Origin: Anopheles merus
Taxonomy: Eukaryota > Arthropoda > Insecta > Diptera > Culicidae
Length of the DNA stretch: 64,000 nucleotides
Assembly (NCBI RefSeq): GCF_017562075.2
Contig: NC_054082.1
Span: 25,804,460 to 25,868,459, forward strand
Direction: 5' to 3'
Position numbers and translations under genes: made by a program. Shown in pieces: positions 1-11,512 of the stretch (position 1 is the first letter of the stretch; each line of letters starts with the position of its first letter). The notes beneath the pieces were generated by a model. The model worked only from the letters and a program-made list of their open reading frames with translations, was not told the origin of the DNA and made no database searches.

Positions 1-1255
1 TTAGCCCGCAGCTGTCCTGTGCGCACCATTTCCTCCCCCTAAAACCAGAGCAAAACGCTCTACCGATCCGTTGTGCTCTATTTGCGCTGTTTTGTTTCAT
101 TCTGGATTTTTTTTTTGTGGCTGGCCAACGGGCTAGTCCATTCCAAAGAACCCTGGATGAGCTGTCCTTTCGTTCTCGCGAGAGTAGCAGATTATGAGCC
201 CCGGAGCAGTACCCCCGGAGGCAGGCCATTCCATTAAAAGTTATGTGCCAGTGGGTGGACGCCGTTAGGAATGCCGGTCGCTGGGAACTGGCAACGCCCA
301 TCCACGATGGTGGGCACGATTGCATACTGGCAGGCGCAAGTCATATTCCACGTACCTCCACGCACGGTCTCGACCATCCCGAGACACAAGGCCGAGGGAT
401 TACGAGCTTGCCGAGGGCCGGAACCCCGTTCGTTGCGGTTCGTTTATTGCCATCTTGCCTATTGTTGAAGGAGGTGAGGGAGGAGGAGAAGGAGAAACTG
501 CCTTTCTGTGCAAAAGGATGGAAAATTTTAAATTTGATCCTGCACAATCACAGTGCCACTGTGCACGGTCCGGCCAGGCGAAAGGCATACACGCTCACCC
601 ATACGCTGCCCTTCCCAAAAGCAGGGACAACGCAACGAAAAGAAGGCTAGAAATTATAAAACCAAAACCCCATTTTACACTCTGCCAAATCTGCTCCACA
701 ACCATGTGCTCGGTGTATTATTTCCAGGGAGGGATTTGCATCCTCCATCCACTGTCAACCTCAACGGGACTGAAATCTCGTACACAAATTGGTCCGTCGG
801 GAGGCAGCCAAAAAAATGAAAATAAAAAAAAAACAACAACCGAGAGTTGCGAACAGTACCGTTCCTTTGATACGTTCTATCAAAACTGCTTACAGTACGT
901 GCAAATACCTCGCACAATTCCTCCCGCCGACGTACTGTTCGGCTGCTGGCGCAACAACAACGACACCTCCGCACAGCGCACACTTGAGACCGTGTGAAAC
1001 TTACCAGCGCGATGGTGAAATTCACGCCCTTCAATGGATATAAATTACACACAGAGGGCACACTTTCTCAACCTTCTGGCAACGGGGGGTGGGATAGGTA
1101 ATGTTCTTTCACAACCACCGGAAACGGGCTGTGCGATATCCACGCGTTCCCGGAAAAAAGCATAATCTGAAAACGAAACAACAAAAAGCATACCTTCCAC
1201 AACAGCTGCACAAGCAGAACGCAGCACACAGATAGAGACAGAGACTGAGAGATAG

Positions 1256-1258
<3 letters not shown>
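1..1258. other. Non-coding stretch
   Basis: No gene is supported here. Overlapping open frames occur on both strands (for example a 225-codon frame at 320-997), but none has recognisable domains, a signal peptide or clear codon bias, and they contradict each other in position and strand. The sequence is moderately GC-rich with short A and T runs and leads into the homopurine tract that begins at 1259. Confidence 0.6.
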
Positions 1259-1326
<68 letters not shown>

Positions 1327-1345
1327 GGGGGGGGGGGGGGAGAGA
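1259..1345 (+). repeat. 87-nt homopurine tract: (GA)n followed by G15
   Basis: The plus strand is uninterrupted purine from 1259 to 1345: about 33 GA dinucleotides, a G run at 1326-1340, then AGAGA. Such mirror-symmetric homopurine DNA can form intramolecular triplex (H-DNA) and the G run can form quadruplex; those structures are established for the sequence class and inferred here. Translations through it give poly-Ser/Leu or poly-Arg/Glu and are not genes. Confidence 0.95.
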
Positions 1346-1816
1346 CCACATACAGTAAAAAAAACTATGCCAAAAACATCCAACTCATTTCCGGGTTCGA
1401 GCTAATGAAACTTTTTTGCCACCTATTCGCTCTTTTATGAGTAATGTGTGAGGCGTTTTTGTTGGCGCCTCACTCATATGAGCACAACCTTTTCGCCCCT
1501 TCATAAAACGGAGATGATGATTTTCCCGCGAACACGTGAGCAGGTGTGCGTGTATGTGTTCGAGCTGTAAAACCATCAAATGGTTGACCGTTACGCGTTT
1601 TGCGTGACTCTTCATCTTTTGCACCGGAACTGATGCCTCGAGTTCAGCACAATAGTGCGTTCAAACACGATGGCACGGGATTTTGTTCGCAGATTGTGCG
1701 TTGCCTAACGATATTAAATTGTAATCAATTCTACAGCAGTGCTTTCGATGTTACGAACAATATTTACAAACTGTATGAAATGTTGCAAACATGAGCTCTT
1801 GGAGTTTGATAATAGC
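1346..1816. other. Non-coding stretch before the MITE
   Basis: I see no gene, repeat unit or promoter that I can support. The stretch ends at the TA dinucleotide (1817-1818) that flanks the foldback element. Confidence 0.5.
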
Positions 1817-2050
1817 TACAGGGTTTCTAAATCACTTTCGGCTGCACGATTTCAACAGCTTTGACATGCCGTGTTTGCAACAAAATAAAATTTCAAAATT
1901 TCATCTTGAGATGTGTTGAAAATCATGTTTAAGATCTGAAATTTTATTAAAGGAGTTTTCAATGTGCACAGCATTTTTCATTGCAAGCAAAATGTTGTTC
2001 ATCAGCTGTCTTGCGTTTAATTTGCATCACAATACAATTTCAATTTTCTA

Positions 2051-2063
2051 CATAATTTTCAAC
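2051..2063. repeat. Target-site duplication, copy next to the 3' end of the RTE-like element
   Basis: The 13-bp sequence CATAATTTTCAAC occurs here and again at 4360-4372, exactly bracketing the retrotransposon. Flanking bases on both outer sides differ, so the duplication is 13 bp. Its perfection argues for a fairly recent insertion. Confidence 0.95.
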
Positions 2064-4359
2064 TTACTTACTTACTTATCCGGCACTACAACCGCTTTGC
2101 GGTCTTGGCCTGCCTCAGGAGTGTCCGAAACCGCTCACGGTCTCGCGCCTTCGTCTGCCAGTCCGTTATCCCGGCCTTAATGGCGGACGCCTCCACGCCA
2201 TCTTGCCACCTCAATTTGGGCCTACCACGCCTCCTCTGTCCTTGTGGACGGCCTAAAAAGACTTTACGGGCTGGGTCGTCCGTTTCCATGCGTATAACAT
2301 GGCCAGCCCACCGGAGCCTGGCGAGCTTTATACGCTGTACGACAGTGAGGTCGCCGTACATCTCGTATAGCTCGTCATTATAGCGGCTCCTCCATTGTCC
2401 TTCCACACATACGGGGCCAAGTATCCTTCTGAGCATCTTCCTCTCGAACGCGGCTAAGAGGGTTTCGTCAGATTTGGACAGTGTCCATGTCTCAGAGGCG
2501 TATGTGAGTACTGGTACTATGTAGGTACTGTATAGTCCCAGCTTCGTCCGTCGCGACAGGTTCTTTGAGGTAAACTGCTTTTTCAGGCTGTAGAATGACC
2601 GGTTGGCAGCCAGCATCCTTGCGCGCAACTCAGCTTCCATGCTGTTGTCGTTGCTGACCTTTGACCCAAGATAGGTGAATTGTGGGACGACTTCAAAAGT
2701 GCGTTCACCTATCTGCACGTCACGCCTACGTAGATTCTGATTATTTGTTGGTGGGCCCGCTGATGTTGCCACCATCAGTTTGGTCTTTGCCTCGTTTATC
2801 TGCAATCCGAGGCTCTCTGCCGCCTGCTCGATCCCTTGGTAGGCTTCTGCTACATAGGAGAGCCGCAGACCAATGATGTCTATATCATCAGCGTATGCCA
2901 GGATCTGGGTTGACTTATAGAAGATGGTTCCCGTAGTCTCCACCCTCGAGTCACGGATGGCCCTCTCTAGCGCCAGGTTGAATAAGAGACAAGCAAGCCC
3001 GTCCCCCTGGCGCAGACCCTTGGTGGTAGCAAAAGGTCCTGAGAGTTTTCCATCCACCCTCACCTGGCATGTGACGTTGGTCATAGTCATTCTAACTAGC
3101 CTTATCAGTTTGGCCGGGATTCCAAAAGAGCTCATAGCGTCATAAAGTTTTACCCTGGCTATGCTATCATATGCGGCTTTGAAGTCAATGAAGAGATGGT
3201 ATGTGTCGTTTTTGTATTCAGCCATCTTCTCCAAGATCTGCCGCATGGTGAAGATCTGATCAGTGGTTGATTTTCCGTTTCGGAATCCTCTTTGATAGTT
3301 TCCGACTATCTCTTCGACGTGCGGGACAAGGCGATCCTGAAGGATCAGGGAGAATATTTTATAGGCGGTATTCAACACCGTAATACCCCTGTAGTTGTTG
3401 CAGTCCAACCTATCTCCCTTCTTGTATATGGGGTAGATGATGCCGAGATTCCAATCACAAGGCATCGATTCGCTATCCCACACCTCAGTAACAATTTGAT
3501 GAATCTCGTTTTCTAGTCGTGCACCTCCATTCTTGACCAGTTCGGCTGCAATTCCGTCGGTTCCGGGTGCCTTGTTATTTTTCAGCCGACGGATAGCCTT
3601 TCGTGTTTCTTCTATGCTAGGTGGCAGTAGCATGTCACCATCTGCTAGTGGCGCTTCTAGCTGTTCGCTAAACTGGTCATTGAGTAGTTCATCAAAGTAC
3701 TGAGCCCACCGCGAGAGGACCTCTGGCTGGTTACTGACCAGATCTCCATCCTTGTTGCGACAGCAGGTTACCTTAGGTACAACGTTGTTTCGGTGACCTG
3801 CTATCGCTTGGTAAAACTTTCGTGTCGGTCCGTACGCCTCTCTGGTTTGCTCGAGTTCCCGCATGTTTTGCTCTTCCAAAGCATGCTTCTTGGAGCGGTG
3901 AACTCTTTTCTCTTCGCGTCTGAGCCGTGAATATTCCTCTGCGCATGCCCGCGTTCTATGCCGTTGCTGCATTGCTCGGTATGCAGTATTCTTACGTTCG
4001 GTCACTTGTCTGCATTCATCGTCGAACCAGCCAGATTTGGTGTTGCCACGACGTGGTGGGAGTATATTTCTTGCACAGTTTATTATTTTTGTTTTTAGAG
4101 CGTTCCACCTCTCGCTCGTAGTTTCATATCTGTTTTCTGGTAGTAGAGACTCGTCTAAAGCGGCTTTGAATTCCTGTTGGACAGTAATGTCCCTTAGAGA
4201 GTCCGTGTTGAGCCGAGGCTGCGTGTTTTCTCCACCCCCATTGGCGTGGGGGCGGGCGATTCTACAACGTATCACTAAGCCAACCAAGTAGTGATCGGAA
4301 TCGATATTGGCTCCTCGATATGTTCTGACATTTAACAGACTCGACTGTCGTCGGCGGCT
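2064..4359 (-). mobile_element. 5'-truncated RTE-like non-LTR retrotransposon
   Basis: The element runs on the minus strand. Its 3' end, at low coordinates, is a GTAA/TAAG tandem tail directly after a very short 3' UTR. Its 5' end at 4359 falls inside the C-terminal tip of the apurinic-type endonuclease, so most of the endonuclease and any upstream ORF are missing, as expected of incomplete target-primed reverse transcription. A perfect 13-bp target duplication flanks it. Short 3' UTR, microsatellite tail and absence of an RNase H domain fit the RTE clade; the clade call is inference from protein resemblance and could be a related clade. It is inserted into a foldback MITE. Confidence 0.92.
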
Positions 4360-4590
4360 CATAATTTTCAACACATTACAAATAACTGGCAAACTCAGTC
4401 CAGCATGTGATGTGTTGAGAATCATGCGAAAGAGCTGAATGATGTTTGTGATGCAAATACAAAATTTTACATCTGTTGAAAAACATCTCGCAAGCAATGA
4501 AAAATGTTGTTGACATTGGGAATTGACTCGCCAAACCCTGTATGATGCTTGTTGAAAAACTGATTGGTGTTGGCGAATAATTATGTGCAC
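2086..4590 (-). CDS. Truncated non-LTR polyprotein: endonuclease tip plus intact reverse transcriptase (chimeric 5' end)
   Basis: This 834-codon open frame has two origins. Residues 1-77 translate MITE DNA and are unrelated; the retrotransposon part starts at residue 78 (position 4359). Residues about 88-103 keep the end of the endonuclease, including the conserved SDH triad element at 98-100. A basic linker follows, then the reverse transcriptase: the KAPGTDGI motif near 340-347, first catalytic Asp in FIDFKAAYDS (Asp469), GLRQGD at 525-530, and the catalytic YADD box at 566-569. The C-terminal part (about 735-834) has the RLRWAGHV and GRRRGRPKLRW motifs common in RTE-like proteins. No stop or frameshift interrupts the catalytic domain. 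Without the endonuclease and the native promoter this copy should be unable to move by itself. The stop lies 22 nt from the element's 3' end. Expression of the chimeric frame is not shown by anything in the sequence. Confidence 0.9.
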   Translation of the reverse strand: MHIIIRQHQSVFQQASYRVWRVNSQCQQHFSLLARCFSTDVKFCICITNIIQLFRMILNTSHAGLSLPVICNVLKIMSRRRQSSLLNVRTYRGANIDSDHYLVGLVIRCRIARPHANGGGENTQPRLNTDSLRDITVQQEFKAALDESLLPENRYETTSERWNALKTKIINCARNILPPRRGNTKSGWFDDECRQVTERKNTAYRAMQQRHRTRACAEEYSRLRREEKRVHRSKKHALEEQNMRELEQTREAYGPTRKFYQAIAGHRNNVVPKVTCCRNKDGDLVSNQPEVLSRWAQYFDELLNDQFSEQLEAPLADGDMLLPPSIEETRKAIRRLKNNKAPGTDGIAAELVKNGGARLENEIHQIVTEVWDSESMPCDWNLGIIYPIYKKGDRLDCNNYRGITVLNTAYKIFSLILQDRLVPHVEEIVGNYQRGFRNGKSTTDQIFTMRQILEKMAEYKNDTYHLFIDFKAAYDSIARVKLYDAMSSFGIPAKLIRLVRMTMTNVTCQVRVDGKLSGPFATTKGLRQGDGLACLLFNLALERAIRDSRVETTGTIFYKSTQILAYADDIDIIGLRLSYVAEAYQGIEQAAESLGLQINEAKTKLMVATSAGPPTNNQNLRRRDVQIGERTFEVVPQFTYLGSKVSNDNSMEAELRARMLAANRSFYSLKKQFTSKNLSRRTKLGLYSTYIVPVLTYASETWTLSKSDETLLAAFERKMLRRILGPVCVEGQWRSRYNDELYEMYGDLTVVQRIKLARLRWAGHVIRMETDDPARKVFLGRPQGQRRRGRPKLRWQDGVEASAIKAGITDWQTKARDRERFRTLLRQAKTAKRL
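4360..4372. repeat. Target-site duplication, copy next to the 5' end of the RTE-like element
   Basis: Second copy of CATAATTTTCAAC, identical to 2051-2063. It also forms one arm of a roughly 21-bp stem in the host MITE: it continues as ACATTACA and pairs, with a few mismatches, with TGTGATGTGTTGAGAATCATG near 4405-4426. Confidence 0.95.
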
Positions 4591-5554
4591 ATTCGAAAGT
4601 GATTTGAAAAGCCCTGTAAAACAAATACAAATACATTTGCATACCGTTACGCAAACAACTTAGCCACGCCGAGTGGAAAAGTACTCCTCAACCTGAACCC
4701 ATTCTCTTCTAATTGGTGCAACAAACCAGCATTTCATCATTGCGCGTTGCAATAAAAGGCCTTCGCCAGTTGCGATGCTCATACGTGCAACAACGAGACC
4801 CTTTTGCCCTCCGCAACGAGGTGATGTGTTAATTGTAAGGATTCGGTGAACTGCAAACTTTTATCCTACCTAAAAGGGGAAATGTATGGTTCTAACTGCA
4901 AGCCATCACTATCAGTTACGCTAACAAGGGTGATTGCACACTGACCGCCGCTACAAAATAGGGTAATGGGTTTCCAATCAACTTTTCCCCACTCAACTTT
5001 TATGCCCTTTGTTTGAGTGGGTTCCATTAGCCTTATTTCCGTGGAACAATTGCTGCTTGAAAACTTCTGTCAAAATCACCGTTTTCCATAGCAACGGAAA
5101 ATCGAGCAAAGTTTGGCGAATCTTTTTAGTGCATTTTTTTTCATAAGCTCCTAAAAAAACTGGTTATTTTAGTTATTAAACTTATTTTTGGAATCTCTGC
5201 GCATGGGTTCGCTTAAAGGTTTCTAGTAAATTCCAATCGGTAAAAGCAAGTGTTAACGTGTGCCATAAAAAAGCCATTTTTGTATTAACAAAAGAATCGC
5301 GTCATTAAAACGCAAAAACGTTCGTGAATGTTTGTTTTTTTTACGATCGAAGGGGATTATTTCGCTATCAAACAATCGTTCCGTGGGAAATTACCTATTG
5401 CATCACGTAATAGCTTTTTAATAATTGTGATGTGTTTCGGTTTTTTAAAAGCGCAGAATAGTACGCTTATAATGGTGTGATTACAGATCATTGCAAACAA
5501 AGCATTAACACTGGAAATTCGCAACTAATTTCTAACCGACCCAAACCCATCCCG

Positions 5555-5565
5555 CCCCCCCCCCC
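5555..5565. repeat. Poly(C) run, 11 nt
   Basis: Eleven consecutive C on the plus strand; one of several unusually long G/C homopolymers in the window. Confidence 0.95.
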
Positions 5566-7178
5566 TTGCCCGTTCGCCTATTTTCCACACTCTCACTGTT
5601 ACAATTTATCACCGCACAATTAGCAATCGCCTGCCGTCCAAAAATCCACCGTACCGTAGCGAACAAGCACCAAACAACTACGCGTTCACCATTATTTTGC
5701 AAATTCATTACTCATTAGCACTTGATGAAGCGTTTACCGCAGGGTCCGATATCTCGCACGCAGCCAGAATATGATTTATGCTAACGCTAGCAACCGTATA
5801 GCCGAAACTTTTGCATTCGTGGCGCTTCCCGGCTGAAGGGTGGTTTTGTGAAACCGAACACTAATCGGAACGTTGATTTCACACACGTACACACGATAGG
5901 GCAGGCGGGCGTATGAATCTACGAAAAAAACACATACACACACACTCACATTCAAAGCCATGAAAGTAATGCTGAGATTTGGCGCGATTTATGCGAGCCA
6001 CAGCGAGAGCACAGTGTTGAATTAATTAAATTAATAATTGTGCACCACAACGAAACGGCTACCACCGGCTTGGGTCGAGCCTGCTTTACCACTAGCCGAT
6101 GCCGAGCGTTTCTGCGAACGACAGTAATGCACTGAGCAATGAGGTAAATCAGCTCGCAGTTGCCAACGCCACTAATGTAGCAGGATTGCTATGAACCACA
6201 CTACTATTATCCTATTGAACGGGTTTTCCTCGAAAACAGCTTTTCGCCCATGAAGTACGGGACACGATTGCTAAAAACGTTGGAAAGAAGCGTTGTTTGT
6301 CGTACGCAATGCAGAGATTTAGGCGCTTAAATGGTAACTCAGTGAAGGCATCAAATTTAAGGCATACAGCAACAAAAAGGAGTTTTCGTGCAGCCCATTT
6401 CTTTCAACACAATCTATTGCTGATGAAGGAGTATTCTCCTTCAATTGACAACTCGACATTATTTTGCAAATAATCATCAAAACCTCGCGAGCCATTACGA
6501 ACTTAAACCTTTCAAGAGTTATGAAGCAAAGCTCAACATGTATAGTATGCATGAACACTTCACTTTTTTCCTTCTTTTATAGCAATGGGTTAATGGAATA
6601 AATAAAGCGAATGAATATGATACCTCACCGTAGTTTATTAAAAACAGAAAAAAGAAAAATAATGACATCAATATCAAAGCTTGCATACCTTCAGGGGCAA
6701 ACCATCCACAGTAATTAAACAATGGAAATGAAAAATTTGAAGAAAGAAAAAAACAGTCACGCTTAGCCCGACCCGCCTCAAACGCATCACTATCTGCTCA
6801 AGCGTTCACTTAAACTTTCGTTGTACGAAATAAAAACCTTCTCCACCTAACAGCACGAAAACTTTCATGAAAAATCAAATCCCACACCGCAGTGAACAGT
6901 TGTAATTGCATAAATTTCCTACCAACCACTACAATCGGTAACTTTTCCCAGGAGTGCACGTGTGTAAAAAGAGGAAGAAAAAAAAGCATAACAGCAGTTC
7001 CATTTCCGTAGGTAACCAATTTTTAGCTTTACCTTATCCGCGTTTTCCCCCTCTATTGTTACCTGTATGAAAGCACCCTGCCTCGCAAAGGGTCGCCCAT
7101 GCCAGAAAAGTGGAAAAAAGTATAAATTGAACTATCCAAATGCAGTTGCAATCCATCCCATCGCACTTGTGCAAAAAA

Positions 7179-7180
<2 letters not shown>

Positions 7181-7222
<42 letters not shown>
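7181..7222. repeat. (TG)21 microsatellite
   Basis: A perfect dinucleotide tract of 42 nt followed by a run of T. Long dipeptide frames (Cys-Val, Thr-His) across it are translation artefacts. Confidence 0.97.
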
Positions 7223-7226
<4 letters not shown>

Positions 7227-10200
7227 TTTTTAATACACAAGTCCCATGTTGTTTGTAAAAAAAAGCCCATTCCCTTACACACACAAACACACATATGGAA
7301 TCGAGGGAGCGCAACGATGCAATGAAATCGTCCAGCGGCACCGGAAAGGATATGGTGGCCATTTTTATTGCTTAACAACGGCCCAACGACACCCAGCGGT
7401 GCAGCCCGTGGTGGGTCGTCTCGGGCGCTTCCACCGTCAACCCCGCCCGAATGACGCGGCCGAAGGTTGTTATTTATTTGCCCAACCGCTACCAAACTTC
7501 TTTCTTTCAGGGAACGTTCGTACAATGCTGCCCCCAGCTCGTCTCAGTTCATTGTTGCGACGGAGGCAGACGATGGGCGAAGCAGTGTTTTTTTCTGTCA
7601 CCGTTCCTTCACTGGGTAGCTCGCTCCCCGCATGGGCTTCGCACATAACCTCAAACGATGCCACATTGGGTTGCCAGGTGAGTTGCCATTATGAATAGGA
7701 AATAAAATGCTTCCCCACCATGGCGACTGCACCTGTGCACGGCTGTAGAGACGTCGGTGGACTTGTGGATGTGGAATTTATATGAAGATTTTTTTTTTCT
7801 TTCGCCCCACACTAACCTGATAGACTACGGTCGTTAGCTTGTTTCTTGTGTTCGTTTTGTCGTTCACTCGCCATCTCGTCATCTGCCAGCCTGGGGGCTC
7901 GGGAATTGGACAGATCCGCTCATCCACATATGCCACGCGCTGCCGGTGGCAGTAGCTGTGTGCAAACGGGTTGATGCACTGCAGCTGAACCCGGGCTCCA
8001 TTACAGCAAATGGAAAAGCTCTCGCTCCCGAGCGAGTTATAATTACAGCGCTCGGGTGATGGGTCTAATAAAACATTTTATTCGTGAGCTGTGAGCCTTT
8101 TTCCTTCGCTTTGGCTCGTTTTTCTTTCTGCTCTCTTTGTGCCGCGCACACTGGCGTGATATGATGGACACGGCGAAATGGTAGCACTCGTGTCAAAATG
8201 GCATTTTCAGAGGATTCAAGTGGAAGTGTGTGTGGGGGTTCGGCTCCATTTTCAGGCGTGGTAGGGCCAATCTAACCGGTGAAAACTTTTCACAAACTAT
8301 TCATATCGGGTAAATTGGTAAAAGATTGGCAAACAGTTTGTAGCAATGTAAAAGCCTGGGAAATCTTGTTTTTTTTTAGCATTTATTTCAATGATCTTTT
8401 TTTCGTTTTAATAAATAAGCTATTCTAAGTAATGTGCTATCACATCTACTTTTTACCGCTTTCAAACCTCTCTCGCATAATTATGGACTTCACTCCATAC
8501 TCATCGTCACGATTGTACGTAAGCTCCAATTAAACTGTATAGCATTTGCTGCCCATTCCGTTTGTCAGGTTTTGTAACAACGAAGTAACAATTACTTTCC
8601 GCACAAAACTGTATTACGTACAAACGTAACAAAAAAACAAACTGCATATTATAAACTTTTCCATAAAAACAAATAAAAACTTGAACAAGGTGTCGAATGA
8701 AGCAAAAAGCACGTAAGCCTCAAACAACTACTGCCGCGAGTGTTGCCTAGCCACTCATTTATGCGTTTGGCATATTAATTTGTTTTTTTTTTTCTTTCTC
8801 CTACACTGATCCTTCACGCTTCAGAAAAGTTCCAGTGTTTTGGTTAATATGATCAAATTTGAAAATTGTATGAAATTTCCATCGCTGCTCTGATGGCACT
8901 AATTCTATTTCCGATGCGCCGTACGTAAAAACCATCAACCAACACACAGTGGAGAGGGGGCGGGGCAGCCGGCTAGTGACGTTCTGAGAAACCCTGAGCC
9001 TACACTGCGGTGGAGGGAATAAGACAAACTATGGCAGTCAGCACAGACAGGGACGCCAGCAACGGCTACAAAAAACTGACTCACTTTCGTAATTGCTTTT
9101 CACACTGTCCAGCACCGGAAACCGGAATGATCACGAAGGAAACATGGCCATTTTAACGGCATACACACACACATAGAAAAAAATTCCAGAAATAACAGGA
9201 ACAGCAGTATCATCATCAGCATCGAAACAAAAAAGCCGAACCATTCGCAACCGGACGCATCTTCAAACACTGACACAGTACAAAAAAGAACGAAACATCA
9301 TGCACCGAACCATTCACATAAGACCCATTAGAAAACGACGCCCTGGTGCTGGGAACAATTTTGCACAGCTCGCACCGGAAAAGTTTGTATCTCTCACACA
9401 CACACACATATACACAAAAACGACTGGAGCAGCTTTCCTTTGCTGTAACGTGGGATGGAGGAACCACCGGAGCAAAACCGACGACAAGCAGCAAAGAGTG
9501 GAGAAAAAAGAAAATATCTGTCCCGTTGTGTCTGTGGGCCGGGACAGACGGGACAAACTGCCGCTAAATAAGGGAGGGAAGGGAAAAAAGAGGAGTAAAA
9601 AAGTCCCTACACAACCCACAAACACACACACTCACACGCACACTGAGCAAGGCCTGCCAAATCATGGCTGATTAATTTTGCAGCCAAGTTTTCGTTTGCC
9701 AAGTCGGCCGGCTCACGGGGCCAATGGGGGATTTCCAACGGATGCTGGTCGGATGCTGGTAGTGGTGGTGCCCGCGAAACTCGGTGCTTCCCAAGCACCG
9801 CCCACTGCCCGTGCGTACTACAACTTTAAATTAAATTCCCCACAGCGAGTGCCCGAGTCCGCGCTGCTTGGTCTCGGCGGAACACGCCACCGTCAAAGTT
9901 TCGTCCGGTGGTCCGCGCCTTGACGCCCACTTTTCGGGTGCGCTCTAATTAATTCACTTAAGTTATTAATTTCTCCGCGGAGTTTAAAGAGGTGCCCCAG
10001 TCTGCCGGTCTCATTACGCGGGCGGGCAGGGCACACTCTCTGGTGATAACGGTTTTTCGCTTTGCAGCGTTTTGCTATACGCCCTTGTTCGCCGTACGAT
10101 GTGTCACGCATCTTAACGGAAACCGTTGCGATGGAACGGTTTGGCGAAGGTGCAACGATGAAACCGGGGAAGGCATTGGCTCATGTTATGAGGTGCGGAA

Positions 10201-11490
10201 GACTTGCGCTCTGACCGCTGCAAGGATAAACTAATACACTTGCAAATGCTTCCACTGCAGGGGCTGAGTGGGAAGAAAGTTTGGCGTGCTTTTAAGATAA
10301 AAGAACTTTGGAAACGAACAATCAAGCACTGGCAAAAGTTGCAATAGTGTTGCAAGAGCAAACGTATTATAATGGGTATTTGTTTTATTTACGGTATGCT
10401 GTCAACAGATCAGAAGGATGGTTGACGATATTATTATGAAATATTTGCGCTAGAAACATTCCGTAGAAAGATCCAACTACACCTCTGAATAAGCAAACAT
10501 TATGCAAAATTGTTTGAATAACAAGCTTAAATTGAGCTTTTTGATAAGCTAGGGTGTGTATCGCTACCACAACACAATAATAATAAATCATCTTCAACCA
10601 ACAGACCTCATCGCAGGATCCCATCAGAATCTCAGCATGATATCTTCAACACTATGCAGCAGCTTAACCTCACCATGTCAACATGAAGCAATGAATTAGC
10701 GACGTAATTCTTCAAACAGTTTTTATGTAGTGTAGTGTGAATCAATAATTGGTCAGTTTCGTCAGCCTGTTGACATTGAAGAGATCCCATGGATGGAGAA
10801 ACACCACCAAGGACCAAGAATCCTCTACAATGGTTGATATCCTGGCCTGGCGTTCTCAACTGCAAGTGGGTCATCGGAAATGTATTAAAATAAGGGTTTG
10901 AAATAATGAAATAATAGATAGCAAAACATGTATATGCCTCAGGTAGGCAAAGAAAGCTCCGAAGATTGAGCAAAACTTGCCCTGCAGCAAAAAGTCTGGC
11001 AAAGCCAACATATGCAATTGAGATGTAAATACCTGCAAGATGCAACATATCTCAAACCTTGCACTAAAATCGCAAGCTTATCGATTGGAAAATCTACCAT
11101 TTTCCCTCTGTTTGTCGAAATCATGCTCGAGTGAAACATATACAAAAAAAAACCCTCTCTCCCATTCTATTGTGCTCGCACCGGTAAAAGGGCCCGGTGG
11201 TGAAGCATCCGGCACCGACTGTTTGCTCAATGTTTGCAAACAAAATAAAGCAGGAGAATAAATTCACATTCCAGCGCTTGCCGCAGCAGCATACCGGCTA
11301 CCGGACTGGATGCTGGAAAATGATAATAATATCGTTGGCACACGATTCATTGGCGTTCCGTGCGGTGCTGGATGGATGATTTTCCCACAGGAAATATATC
11401 CACATTACGAGACCAACCGGTCCCGATTACGGCTCGCTTCTTTTTTTATTGTCGTTTCTCTCTTCTATCAATTCCTTTTTTTTCGATGTT

Positions 11491-11512
11491 CACACACACA
11501 CACACACACACA
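11491..11512. repeat. (CA)11 microsatellite
   Basis: Perfect dinucleotide tract following a T-rich segment. No associated gene. Confidence 0.95.

Larger units (their letters stand above)
1819..4616. mobile_element. TA-flanked foldback MITE (about 489 bp), split by a nested retrotransposon
   Basis: The left end reads CAGGGTTTCTAAATCACTTTCG from 1819, and the reverse complement of the right end (4616 inward) reads CAGGGCTTTTCAAATCACTTTCG. Both are flanked by TA (1817-1818 and 4617-4618), as for Tc1/mariner-type target duplication. Removing the insert and one 13-bp duplication copy leaves 489 bp. Inner parts of the arms also match as inverted repeats: CATTTTTCATTGC at 1972 against 4494-4506, and TTTGCATCACAA near 2021 against 4446-4457. 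The left arm carries about 43 extra bases. The element itself has no coding capacity. TA-specific MITEs are well known in Anopheles; assignment to a named family would need a search. Confidence 0.85.

Noticed and set aside
320..997. 225-codon plus-strand frame
   Set aside because: Low-complexity Lys/Asn/Thr stretches from A-rich DNA and no recognisable feature.
10632..11048. 138-codon minus-strand frame possibly from an old retroelement
   Set aside because: I could not match any ordered motifs of a known retroelement protein.
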